Source: Flavobacterium cupreum
Lineage (GTDB): Bacteria; Bacteroidota; Bacteroidia; Flavobacteriales; Flavobacteriaceae
DNA: 64,000 bases
NCBI RefSeq assembly: GCF_003996965.1
Contig: NZ_QWDM01000009.1
Location: 1-64,000, forward strand
Direction: 5' to 3'
Below, one piece after another: positions 1 through 8,526 of the stretch. Numbering within the stretch: the first letter of the stretch is position 1; every line of letters begins with the position of its first letter. Position numbers and translations under genes: made by a program. The notes beneath the pieces are model-generated. The model was not told the origin of the DNA, did no database searches, and worked only from the letters and a program-made list of their open reading frames with translations.

Positions 1-1641
1 CGTTACGGTTATCAATACGATAAACTGAACCGGTTGAAAAATGCGATTTACGGAAAAAACGGTTTGACGACCAATGCCTATAATGAAAGTTTAACCTATG
101 ATAAAAACGGAAATATTCTGTCCCTGAAACGAAATGGAGACACAGACCCGCTAATCCAACCCATAGGAATTGACGACCTAATATATACTTATGCGGCCAG
201 CTCCAACCAATTGGGCAACGTAGCAGACAACAGCAACAACACCAGTGGTTTTAATGATTTCAACAAAACAGGCAATGATTATACCTACGATGCCAATGGA
301 AATATGACGACCGACAAGAACAAAAACATCACGGCGATCACCTACAACCATCTTAACTTACCCACTAAGATAACCTTTGGTACGACCGGGCATATTGCGT
401 ACATTTACAATGCAAGTGGTCAGAAAACAGGGAAAACAGTTTTTAAAGCAGGAACAGCTGTTCTGCCCCGCAGTACAACGATCACCGATTATTTACAGGG
501 AGGATTTCAGTACAGTTCCTTAAATTCAAAAACATTCACGCTTGATTTTTTCCCCACGGCCGAGGGCTATGCACAACCTTCGGGAAGTTCTTATGAGTAT
601 GTGTATCAATACAAAGATCACTTGGGAAATGTGAGATTGAGTTACAGTGATAAGGATAATAATGGCATTGTAAACAATATTGAAATTATTGAAGAAAGCA
701 ATTATTATCCGTTTGGGTTTGCGCATAAAGGGTATAATTCTTTGGTTAATTCCTCTAATCCGGGTCAAAAATATAGGTATAACGGAAAGGAATTACAGGA
801 TGAGAATATTGGGGGTTCTCAGTTAAATTGGTATGACTTTGGCGCCAGAAATTATGATGCTGCAATTGGAAGATGGGTGAATATTGATCCTTTGGCTGAA
901 ATTTCGAGACGATGGTCGTCCTATACATATTGTTATAATAATCCAATTAGGTTTGTTGACCCCGATGGAATGTTAGCATTAGACCCAGGAGACTTATACA
1001 ATTTAAAAGGTGAGCACGTAGGAAATGATGGCATTAAAGATAATGCAGTGTATTTAGTGCATACAAATAGTAGTCAACAATTAACCCAAACTGAGTCAAA
1101 GCGTTTGGTCGCAGGAACTCTGGCTGCAGGATTATCCGTTGGGCTTAAAGTTGAGCAAAAGGATATTTCAAATGATGAGCTTAATTTGCGTGCGTCACTT
1201 TCAACCTTGAAACAAACAGAAGCAGGTAGCAAAAATGAACCGTTAGATTATAATAGTTGGAATAACAATAAGAATTTTACAGAGGATCAGTATGCTGAAA
1301 ATCCAAAAGCATATAACGACCATCCTGGAACTAATACTGATTCAGGAGGTTCAGCTGCAGGAGCGTATCAATTTTTGGCTAGATTTTATCAAGGAAGTGA
1401 TTTTAGTCCTAAAAGTCAGGATGCTGCTGCAGTTAATAATATGACATCATCAAGTTTTACAGCGGCAAAATCTGGAAGTGGAGAAGACTTTAAGGTAACA
1501 ACCCAAGCTAGATGGACTTCATTGCAACATTTTACGGGTGAAGGAGTTCAAAAATTAATAAACAACTATAGAGCACAAGAATTGAAAGGAAGTTCAGGTA
1601 TAGCAACTCCAGTGGGACAACTAGTAAAAACAAAACGTTAA
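1..1641 (+). CDS. RHS-repeat polymorphic toxin, C-terminal part, with lambda-endolysin-like tip (5' end outside window)
   Basis: The reading frame is open from base 1, so this is the 3' end of a longer RHS/YD-repeat gene. YD-type repeats fill the first part, and the RHS core boundary is seen at nt 777-975 (YNGKELQ, GARNYD, GRWVNIDPLAE, then FVDPDGM). After a linker, the last ~150 residues resemble phage lambda endolysin R, a GH104-type lytic transglycosylase. A Glu in TLKQTEAG (nt 1219-1221) sits where lambda has its catalytic Glu. NDHPG and GAYQFLARF follow, then DFSPKSQD at nt 1399-1422, which as I recall is identical in lambda R. In RHS proteins the shell encloses and releases the variable tip, so a peptidoglycan-cleaving antibacterial toxin is inferred. 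The delivery route is not visible here. A lipoprotein gene starts 3 bp after the stop. Confidence 0.88.
   Translation, partial: RYGYQYDKLNRLKNAIYGKNGLTTNAYNESLTYDKNGNILSLKRNGDTDPLIQPIGIDDLIYTYAASSNQLGNVADNSNNTSGFNDFNKTGNDYTYDANGNMTTDKNKNITAITYNHLNLPTKITFGTTGHIAYIYNASGQKTGKTVFKAGTAVLPRSTTITDYLQGGFQYSSLNSKTFTLDFFPTAEGYAQPSGSSYEYVYQYKDHLGNVRLSYSDKDNNGIVNNIEIIEESNYYPFGFAHKGYNSLVNSSNPGQKYRYNGKELQDENIGGSQLNWYDFGARNYDAAIGRWVNIDPLAEISRRWSSYTYCYNNPIRFVDPDGMLALDPGDLYNLKGEHVGNDGIKDNAVYLVHTNSSQQLTQTESKRLVAGTLAAGLSVGLKVEQKDISNDELNLRASLSTLKQTEAGSKNEPLDYNSWNNNKNFTEDQYAENPKAYNDHPGTNTDSGGSAAGAYQFLARFYQGSDFSPKSQDAAAVNNMTSSSFTAAKSGSGEDFKVTTQARWTSLQHFTGEGVQKLINNYRAQELKGSSGIATPVGQLVKTKR
541..900 (+). repeat. direct repeat, copy 1 (RHS core boundary)
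   Basis: This stretch of the RHS core is repeated 1,750 bases downstream at about 2291-2650. By eye the two copies agree at well over 90% between 580 and 860, and diverge right after the conserved core end. Recombination between them would delete tip 1 and its immunity gene and fuse the core to tip 2. Confidence 0.85.
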
Positions 1642-1644
1642 GAT

Positions 1645-2244
1645 ATGTTAAGCCAAATTTTAAAAACACGCGTACTTTTATTATTGATGCTTATTGCTTG
1701 TAAGCAAGACAAAATTATTAGTAAAGCTGTTTCGTATAAAAAACAAGAAATACAGAAATCAAAAGATCAAAGTGTAAGCAGTTTAAGTAATAAGGATTTT
1801 TCTTTACAGATTGTAACTCGATTCTCTACTGATACCCTAAATGTTATCGACTATAAAGAAGACAGATATAGTAGTCCGATAATAACATTTCAAAAATTGT
1901 TATTTTACAATAAAAACTTATTAGTGAAAGAGCATAAATTACCTCTTAAGAACATTAATAAAAGGACAATTAGTGGAAAGATTTTAAGCGCAACTGAAAC
2001 ACCAATTTATAAAATGTGTCTTTTTAATAATTCAGATCAACATTTTTATATAGTTCATGGTTCTGATTATTGTAGTGGTTCTCATTGTCCTGAATTCATT
2101 GGTATATATTCAATGAAAGGAGATGCAATTTATGAAGGTTTTTCTAACGAGAAAAAAACGTTTTTATTAAAAAAAGTAGTTATTAAAAATCGTATAGACT
2201 TGAATAAATTAAGTAATTGTGTCAATGTTGATATTTATAAATAA
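1645..2244 (+). CDS. putative lipoprotein immunity protein for the endolysin-like RHS toxin
   Basis: The 199-residue product starts three bases after the toxin stop codon, so the two are translationally linked. The N-terminus is a short hydrophobic stretch ending in a lipobox (LLMLIAC), predicting a lipid-anchored protein facing the periplasm. The mature part is Lys-rich at first and then beta-rich, with a YCSGSHC cysteine pair around residue 150. I do not recognise the family. Its position directly behind a peptidoglycan-cleaving tip, and its periplasmic side localisation, make it the natural immunity protein. This is inference from context and not from homology. Base composition is more AT-rich than the RHS core, as is common for tip/immunity cassettes. 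Confidence 0.7.
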   Translation: MLSQILKTRVLLLLMLIACKQDKIISKAVSYKKQEIQKSKDQSVSSLSNKDFSLQIVTRFSTDTLNVIDYKEDRYSSPIITFQKLLFYNKNLLVKEHKLPLKNINKRTISGKILSATETPIYKMCLFNNSDQHFYIVHGSDYCSGSHCPEFIGIYSMKGDAIYEGFSNEKKTFLLKKVVIKNRIDLNKLSNCVNVDIYK

Positions 2245-2290
2245 TTTGATATTAAACAAAAAGATCATAAAGAGTTTTAAAATCATTATT

Positions 2291-2650
2291 CTTAATTTTT
2301 CACCCACCGCAGAGGGCTATGTACAACTTTCGGGAAGTTCTTATGAGTATGTTTATCAATAAAAAGATCATTTAGGAAATGTGAGATTGAGTTACAGTGA
2401 TAAGGATAACAATGGCATTGTAAACAATACCGAAATTATTGAGGAAAGCAATTACTATCCGTTTGGGTTTGCGCATAAAGGGTATAATTCTTTGGTTAAT
2501 TCCTCTAATCCGGGTCAAAAATATAGGTATAACGGAAAGGAATTACAGGATGATAATATTGGGGGTTCTCAGTTGAATTGGTATGACTTTGGCGCCAGAA
2601 ATTATGATCCAGCACTTGGAAGATGGGTGAATATTGATCCATTAGCGGAG
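2291..2650 (+). repeat. direct repeat, copy 2 (orphan RHS core boundary)
   Basis: This is the second copy of the RHS core segment, with a constant offset of 1,750 bases from copy 1. The copy carries an in-frame TAA at 2360-2362 where copy 1 has TAC, so the orphan module cannot be read through from upstream RHS-like sequence. Confidence 0.85.
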
Positions 2651-3415
2651 GATGAACCGGAATGGTCTACTTACCGTTATGGTTATAATAACCCTTTGAG
2701 GTTTATTGATCCCACAGGTATGCTAGAGACAGATTATTTAGATGTTTCAACTGGAGAACTAACGCAGATAAATGATGGAAAAGATCAGGTTATTGCTGCG
2801 ACGACTTCCGAGATAAATAAAGCGAAAGAAAATTTTACAAATAATAAGAATCAATATAATAAAGATCTTTCTAAAAAAGAGGGTTCTAGTTCAAATTTAA
2901 ATCTATCTAGGTCACAATTTATATTTTTGGCGGAGACCTTATATGCAGAAAGTTCAGGCAGTTTTGGAGAAACTTTAGGTATTGTTAATGTACTTGAAAA
3001 CAGAGCTAATAATCAAGGGAATAGTTTTATGGATCAACTGTCAGCAGATACTCCATATGGAGTTTATGGTGTATGGAAAACAAGTGGAGGAAAAAACAGC
3101 ACATATAAGTATGCATATCAAAATGAAAGCGGTGCAGGGGTAGAAAATAAAAAATTAAATATACATAAAGCAATTGCGACAGGTTTAATGACTAGTCTTG
3201 ATATTACCAAAGGCGCATATTTTTGGGACGGTACAGATATTACAACAAATTCTCACTACTTAAATTGGGGGCTTAAATTTTCAAATCCAGGGCATAATCT
3301 TTGGAATTTAAAAGAGACATCAGGCACTAATCAACTTATAACAACAAGGGCTATTGATAAAACAACATTTAGTAAATTTCAAAATCAAGGAAAAAAATGG
3401 TCAAGTTCAAATTAA
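2381..3415 (+). CDS. orphan RHS C-terminal module with SleB-like cell wall hydrolase tip
   Basis: Residues 1-112 are the RHS core boundary (NGKELQ, GARNYDPALGRW, FIDPTGM), nearly identical to the upstream RHS gene. Homology to the core extends upstream to about 2270, but the frame is broken by TAA at 2360-2362, and the only start here is a GTG at 2381. Residues 180-340 look like a SleB/Hydrolase_2 cell-wall hydrolase: AETLYAESSG with Glu190, then GIVNVLENRAN, a pattern typical of that lysozyme-like family. The module lacks the RHS shell and any signal peptide, so on its own it is probably silent. It is a classic displaced tip that could be reconnected by recombination. The next gene overlaps its 3' end by 19 bases. 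Confidence 0.8.
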   Translation: MRLSYSDKDNNGIVNNTEIIEESNYYPFGFAHKGYNSLVNSSNPGQKYRYNGKELQDDNIGGSQLNWYDFGARNYDPALGRWVNIDPLAEDEPEWSTYRYGYNNPLRFIDPTGMLETDYLDVSTGELTQINDGKDQVIAATTSEINKAKENFTNNKNQYNKDLSKKEGSSSNLNLSRSQFIFLAETLYAESSGSFGETLGIVNVLENRANNQGNSFMDQLSADTPYGVYGVWKTSGGKNSTYKYAYQNESGAGVENKKLNIHKAIATGLMTSLDITKGAYFWDGTDITTNSHYLNWGLKFSNPGHNLWNLKETSGTNQLITTRAIDKTTFSKFQNQGKKWSSSN

Positions 3416-4059
3416 AAAAATATATTATATCATTAATAATTGTTTTCTCCACATCAGCGTGTAAAAAAGAATCTATCTTTTTTACTTTTGACCGCTCTAA
3501 GAAAATAGAATTAACGAATACAGCAGATAATAAAAGTGATAAATATTGCTTTAAAATTGTTCAAAATATATTAAAAGCTGGTTTAGTAAATAAAAATGAA
3601 ACGGATTCTTATTATTTTAGAATTATGAAAGATGAGTTGCTACAAAATTCAATAATAAAAGAAAAAGATTATTTTAAAAGTATTGAGAAATTTTATCAAG
3701 ACACTTTTTTTTCAGAATCATATATTTTAGAAAAACATAATATACAATATTTGATTTTGATAGGACAATCACATGGAGCAACTGGAATTGGTGTGGATTA
3801 TTGGAACTATGAATGTTATATTTTAAGTGATGGAAATAAAATAATTCGATTTTCTTCCTTAGCCAAAACTCCTTATTCAGTTTTATTTGATAATGAAAAA
3901 TTAAGATATATTAAAGTAGATGACAATTATCCAAGACCAGCCAGTGGCATATTAAGTTTGAATTACTACCCAGTAATTGGATCTTTATATTCTGAAAATG
4001 GGGGCTTACTTAAGCAGATTGAATATGATTGTAAAAAACATGTGAAAACAGGAAATTAA
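3397..4059 (+). CDS. putative lipoprotein immunity protein for the SleB-like tip
   Basis: The 220-residue product overlaps the end of the orphan tip by 19 bases in another frame, which indicates a coupled pair. A signal peptide ends in the lipobox FSTSACKK, so it should be lipid-anchored and face the periplasm. The remainder is Lys/Tyr-rich with no motif I recognise. It shows no obvious similarity to the first immunity candidate beyond the lipoprotein signal, as expected for partners of unrelated toxin tips. Immunity function is inferred from position only. Confidence 0.65.
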   Translation: MVKFKLKKYIISLIIVFSTSACKKESIFFTFDRSKKIELTNTADNKSDKYCFKIVQNILKAGLVNKNETDSYYFRIMKDELLQNSIIKEKDYFKSIEKFYQDTFFSESYILEKHNIQYLILIGQSHGATGIGVDYWNYECYILSDGNKIIRFSSLAKTPYSVLFDNEKLRYIKVDDNYPRPASGILSLNYYPVIGSLYSENGGLLKQIEYDCKKHVKTGN

Positions 4060-4157
4060 TTGTGAAAAATTCCAACAATAAAAAAAGGTTTTACTATCAC
4101 TTTATATGCTTATGGAACGGTGATTTTATTGACAGTTGAAATAGTATTATTGACAAT

Positions 4158-4300
4158 TTGGCCCCTGCTGGCCTGCGAACTCTTGAGCACAGTCGAAAAC
4201 CCAGTACAACAATCACCGATTATTTACAGGGAGGATTTCAACACAGTGCCTTGAATTCCAAAATATTAACGCTTGATTTTTTCCCCACCACAGAAAAAGC
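4158..4300 (+). pseudogene. third RHS core scrap
   Basis: Bases 4199-4297 encode STTITDYLQGGFQ and then TLDFFPTTE, matching the RHS core at nt 472-560 upstream. The match stops abruptly after the FFPT motif and no tip follows. This is a leftover of another core/tip insertion or deletion in the same locus. The short reading frame here is not expected to make a functional product. Confidence 0.7.
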
Positions 4301-4437
4301 CGGAACAAAACAAGATTGTAGGAAGGATTGGATCTTGATCTAAAACCCAAATGCGAGTGAACATAAAAGCAAATTGGCAAAACAACAGCTGTAAGATTTG
4401 ATAACAAATGTTATCGCCCAAAAGCTTTTCGACCTAT

Positions 4438-4445
4438 TAGTTTTG
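4438..4445 (+). promoter_or_regulatory. Bacteroidota -7 element (TAGTTTTG)
   Basis: TAGTTTTG fits the Bacteroidota -7 consensus TAnnTTTG. It lies 26 bases before the ATG of the DoxX-like gene at 4471. No clear -33 TTG is seen at the expected spacing. Confidence 0.4.
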
Positions 4446-4470
4446 CGTTGTAACTTCAAAACCATTTAAA

Positions 4471-4835
4471 ATGAAATCACAAAAAATAATTTATGTAATA
4501 GCAACGGGAATTTTTTGTCTTTGGATAGTAAAAATGCGTATGCTTATTTAACAACTGAAGAAGCAAAGCAACTTTGTATGCATTTTGGGTTGCCTGATTA
4601 TCTGCGTATAGAATTAGCCGTTTTTAAAATTATTGGTGTACTCGTTTTAGTACTTCCGGTACGACAAGGCTACTTAAAAGAATGGGCTTACGCAGGGTTT
4701 GCCATCACCGTGATTTCAGGATTTATAGCTCATCTGGCCTCAGGCGATTCCTTACTTTCTGCTCTATCTGCCATAGTGGGATTAGCCCTTTTATTGACCT
4801 CTTATTTTTCATTTCATAAAATAAATAAGTGCTGA
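4471..4835 (+). pseudogene. DoxX-like small membrane protein, frameshifted
   Basis: Translation from the ATG at 4471 begins KSQKIIYVIATGIFC, the usual start of four-helix DoxX-like membrane proteins, but this frame ends at a TAA after 26 codons. The rest of the protein continues in another frame (from about 4533): YLTTEEAKQL, FGLPDYLRIELAVFKIIG, KEWAYAGFAIT, all typical of the family. A one-base change between about 4511 and 4532 would restore it, and a run of six T lies at 4511-4516. Translation of the second frame could only begin at a TTG, and it would lack the first helix. This is either a recent pseudogene or a sequencing error. Confidence 0.75.
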
Positions 4836-5068
4836 GAAAAGCGCAAAACAGATCGTAGTTTGAATTCTATTGGTTGTCACAGCTGTCAGATAATTACTTT
4901 TATGGCGGCCAGTTTTAAGACAGACCGCTACACGATTGTTGAATAAAATGGAAAACAATCCTCGTTTGAGCGACATCAGAAAGAAAATTCTCATTCCCTA
5001 TAATACCCAATTATAATTATTTCGCGACAAGTGTAAATTAGCTGACATTTCACTTTTTCATACTACAA

Positions 5069-5076
5069 TAGTTTTG
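5069..5076 (+). promoter_or_regulatory. Bacteroidota -7 element (TAGTTTTG)
   Basis: TAGTTTTG matches TAnnTTTG and sits 31 bases before the ATG at 5108. The -33 TTG is not evident. Confidence 0.4.
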
Positions 5077-5107
5077 CATCATCAAAAAAGATGTAAGACC
5101 ATATACT

Positions 5108-5704
5108 ATGAAAAAATTGCTTTTTATTTTTTTAGTAACCTTCACTTCGGTTACTAGTGCACAAAACCTCATTGCTAAATCTGCGGATGATATCACTCCC
5201 CTGATAATAGGAAAAAAGATTCCAAACCTTACTTTAAAATTATCCGATAATACAGATGTAAACATTTCGGAACTGCTTAAAAAGAAAAAGACAGTTCTTG
5301 TTTTTTATCGTGGAGGCTGGTGCCCCTATTGCAATATCCATTTGCAGGCATTGGCTGATGCCGAAAAACAAATTCTGGATCTGGGATATCAAATTATTGC
5401 GGTAAGTCCCGATTCTCCTGAGAATTTAAAAGTAACAGAAGAGGACGACAAACTAAAATACACCTTAGTTTCTGACTCAAAAGGAGCATTAATAAAAGCT
5501 ATGGGAATTGCTTTTGAAGCTCCGGATAACCGCAAAAGTGTCATTTACATCAAATCTGACGGGCTTAATACTAATTTCTTACCAGTGCCTTCCGTTTTTG
5601 TGGTGAATCGCGAAAGCACTATACTTTTTGAATATGTTTCTCCCGATTACAAACGCCGCCTCAAGACAGAAATACTGATTCCCGTATTGAAAAATTTAAA
5701 ATAA
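5108..5704 (+). CDS. peroxiredoxin-like AhpC/TSA family protein, exported
   Basis: The 198-residue product has a cleavable signal peptide (residues 1-18, ending TSAQ), followed by a thioredoxin fold. FYRGGWCPYC places Cys72 and Cys75 at the active site, the pattern of peroxiredoxin-like AhpC/TSA proteins. The later cis-Pro region is VPSVFVVN. It probably reduces peroxides or disulfides in the periplasm. The next gene downstream, a TonB-type barrel, is 120 bases away and may be a separate unit. Confidence 0.85.
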   Translation: MKKLLFIFLVTFTSVTSAQNLIAKSADDITPLIIGKKIPNLTLKLSDNTDVNISELLKKKKTVLVFYRGGWCPYCNIHLQALADAEKQILDLGYQIIAVSPDSPENLKVTEEDDKLKYTLVSDSKGALIKAMGIAFEAPDNRKSVIYIKSDGLNTNFLPVPSVFVVNRESTILFEYVSPDYKRRLKTEILIPVLKNLK

Positions 5705-5826
5705 GAGGAAAAGCCGCAGGAAAACAAGATTGGAAACTATTGCCTAAATAAGAGTACTGACAGCAGCTTTAAAATTCATATTTAAAATTTAATAAAAAAA
5801 CAATCACAATAATCCCTTATCACATT

Positions 5827-8244
5827 ATGAAATTAAAATTTCTCCTGTTCGCATCACTAAGTGTAATGACCGCAGTTCAGGCACAAAATCCAGGAAAAGT
5901 TTCCGGAAGGATTACCGAAAAATCGAACAACGCCCCTATTTCGTACGCTTCAGTTACCATCAAAGATAACGGAAAGGTCGTTTCGGGAATTAACACTGAT
6001 GACAATGGAGATTTTACGATAAATAACTTAGCTTTAAAAAGCTATACAATAGAAATTCAATATATCGGATTTAGAAAATATATCGGTTCGATAATTTTAA
6101 GCGACAATAAAAAAGAAGCCACTCTTAAAGTGAGCCTCGAAGAAGAAGCAACGCAGCTGCAGGGTGTAAATATTATTAGAGAACGTTCTACAATTGAGCA
6201 AAAAATTGATCGCAAAGTAATCAATGTCGGAAGGGATCTCACTACAGCGGGAGCTTCGGCATCAGATATTATGCGAAATATTCCGTCTGTAAACGTAGAT
6301 CAGGACGGAAAACTTTCGCTTCGCGGAAACGATAATGTTCGCGTATTAATTGACGGCAGACCGTCTAACATTGATCCTGCTCAATTGTTAAAACAAATTC
6401 CGTCGACTTCAATCAAAAAAATTGAATTGATTACCAATCCAAGTGCCAAATACAATCCGGAAGGAATGTCGGGAATCATCAATATTGTTCTGCAAAAAAA
6501 TGCAAATACTGGTTTTAACGGAAGTTACAGCGGTGGTATTACTTTTGGAGAAACTGCAAAATACAATCAATCCTTAGATTTGAATTACAAGACCGGAAAA
6601 GTAAATTTCTTTGGAAATGCGGGTGATAATTTTGGAACTAATTTTACCAATGGCCGAATCAGGAGACTCGATCAGGATGTTAACCAGAAATTAGAAATTT
6701 CGAACGATGATGACAATTATTTGTATAAAGCCGGGATGGATTATTTGATCGATGATCGCAATACCTTGTCTTTTTATACCAATCAGAACAAATCTACCGG
6801 AGAACGAAACGTAAATACTGCTATTGAGTATAACAACGGCGATCCAAATGTTTTAAATATTTATCAAAAATCAAAATACGAAGGGCCAAACACAACCGGA
6901 ACTTATAATTTAGCGTACAAACACATCTTTAAAAAAGAAGGACATACATTAGATTTTGAGGGAAATTATAGTGATACCGAAGAAACTCAAAATGCTGCTT
7001 TTGACACGCAAACGACAAAGCCCGGAAACACCTCAAGCGCTACTTTTTACAGTGACTTCAAGAACGATGACAGAAAATTGAGTACTTTAAATATTGATTA
7101 TACCAATCCGTTGAACGACAAAACGACACTTGAAGCCGGAGCCGAAGCCAGAATCACACGAACAGCTAATGATTACAGCAGGGTAAATCCTGGTGAGCCC
7201 GGAGAAAATCAAATTACAAACTATACTTATAATACTGATATTTACTCAGCCTATGTAACCTTTGGACAGAAATACAAAAAATTCAGTTACCAATTGGGTG
7301 CTCGTTTTGAAAGCTATAAAGTAGCTGCCAACCTAAATTATGGACAGGCTAAGTTTGATGATGACTATATTACCTTATATCCGTCGGCCTATTTTACTTA
7401 TAATTTAGATGAAAAAAATACGCTTCAATTTAGTTACAGCCGTCGGGTAGACAGACCCAGTTTAGAGGAGACAAAACCGATCCGTGAATATTCAACCCCG
7501 CTTGTTAGTTTATACGGAAATCCTGAACTAAGACCTCAGTTTACCAATTCTGTTGAAGTAAATTATACTAAAACTTTTGAAAAAGGCAGTATTACCGGTG
7601 GTGTTTTTATAAGAAGCATAAAGGATCAGATAAGTCAAACGTCAAGTCCTGACCCCACTGATCCTTCAGGTTACAAGCAAATTTTAAATTATACAAATTA
7701 CAATCACAATACTGCTTATGGTTTTGATCTTTCTGCCAATTACAAGATTACAAAATGGTGGGATATCCAGCCCTCTGTTGATTTTTCGAGTATACAACAA
7801 GAAGGTATTGTATTTGAGCTTGATCCGGTAACCGGTACAAATTCGCCACTGCAACGCAGCGTTACAACTTCAGCATTTAATGCGCGTATAAACTCAAACT
7901 TTAAACCTGCAAAACGTTTAAGCTTTTTATTATTCGGTTTTTACAGAGGACCGGTTGACCGGGTTCAACAAAAAAGAAAAGAAACGTACACAATGGACAT
8001 TGGTTCACGTTATACCTTGTTAGACAACAAGATGAACATAAGCCTTCGCTTCGATGACGTTTTTAATACGATGAGATATGCTTTTAAAGGTATTTATCCT
8101 TACCCTCAAACAGGTCAGTTTCTTTGGGAAAGCCAAACCGTGTATTTAGGCTTAACATATAATTTCGGTGGTGCAAAAATCAAAAATTTAGAACGTAAAC
8201 AAAGAGAAGATTACAATAATAAAGGCGGTAGTGGAATGATTTAA
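5827..8244 (+). CDS. TonB-dependent receptor-like outer membrane beta-barrel protein
   Basis: The 805-residue protein starts with a signal peptide (ends VQAQ). A carboxypeptidase-regulatory-like beta domain follows (about residues 24-105; GRITEKS, APISYASVTIKD). Next comes a plug domain (about 125-225; NDNVRVLIDG, KKIELITNPSAKY), and then a large OMP_b-brl_3-type barrel that ends in a short non-aromatic tail. This is the layout of Bacteroidota TonB-dependent receptors of the outer membrane beta-barrel family. The substrate cannot be read from the sequence, and no SusD partner is adjacent. A terminator follows. Confidence 0.88.
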   Translation: MKLKFLLFASLSVMTAVQAQNPGKVSGRITEKSNNAPISYASVTIKDNGKVVSGINTDDNGDFTINNLALKSYTIEIQYIGFRKYIGSIILSDNKKEATLKVSLEEEATQLQGVNIIRERSTIEQKIDRKVINVGRDLTTAGASASDIMRNIPSVNVDQDGKLSLRGNDNVRVLIDGRPSNIDPAQLLKQIPSTSIKKIELITNPSAKYNPEGMSGIINIVLQKNANTGFNGSYSGGITFGETAKYNQSLDLNYKTGKVNFFGNAGDNFGTNFTNGRIRRLDQDVNQKLEISNDDDNYLYKAGMDYLIDDRNTLSFYTNQNKSTGERNVNTAIEYNNGDPNVLNIYQKSKYEGPNTTGTYNLAYKHIFKKEGHTLDFEGNYSDTEETQNAAFDTQTTKPGNTSSATFYSDFKNDDRKLSTLNIDYTNPLNDKTTLEAGAEARITRTANDYSRVNPGEPGENQITNYTYNTDIYSAYVTFGQKYKKFSYQLGARFESYKVAANLNYGQAKFDDDYITLYPSAYFTYNLDEKNTLQFSYSRRVDRPSLEETKPIREYSTPLVSLYGNPELRPQFTNSVEVNYTKTFEKGSITGGVFIRSIKDQISQTSSPDPTDPSGYKQILNYTNYNHNTAYGFDLSANYKITKWWDIQPSVDFSSIQQEGIVFELDPVTGTNSPLQRSVTTSAFNARINSNFKPAKRLSFLLFGFYRGPVDRVQQKRKETYTMDIGSRYTLLDNKMNISLRFDDVFNTMRYAFKGIYPYPQTGQFLWESQTVYLGLTYNFGGAKIKNLERKQREDYNNKGGSGMI

Positions 8245-8287
8245 TCAAACGATTACCAATTTTAATGTTTTGAATTAGTGCTTGTAG

Positions 8288-8325
8288 AAAAAGATCTGGA
8301 GTTTGCCAACTTCAGGTCTTTTTTA
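8288..8325 (+). terminator. rho-independent terminator after the TonB-type barrel gene
   Basis: AGATCTGGAGT pairs, with wobble pairs, with ACTTCAGGTCT across a short loop, and a run of six T follows. Confidence 0.7.
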
Positions 8326-8526
8326 TCTCATTAAGACAAGAAATTAGAATTTCCTGATTTCTTCCGGATTTGCAATTTCTGCATTATCGGTTATTGCTAA
8401 TGAATGACAAAAGGCGGTTCCAACTGTCGGCGTCATTTTTTTACGAAATGATAACTTTTTCAACAACAAATTATAGCAGTCAGCGTTGTTTTTAAACTTC
8501 AGATAACACAAATTAAAAAATTAAAT

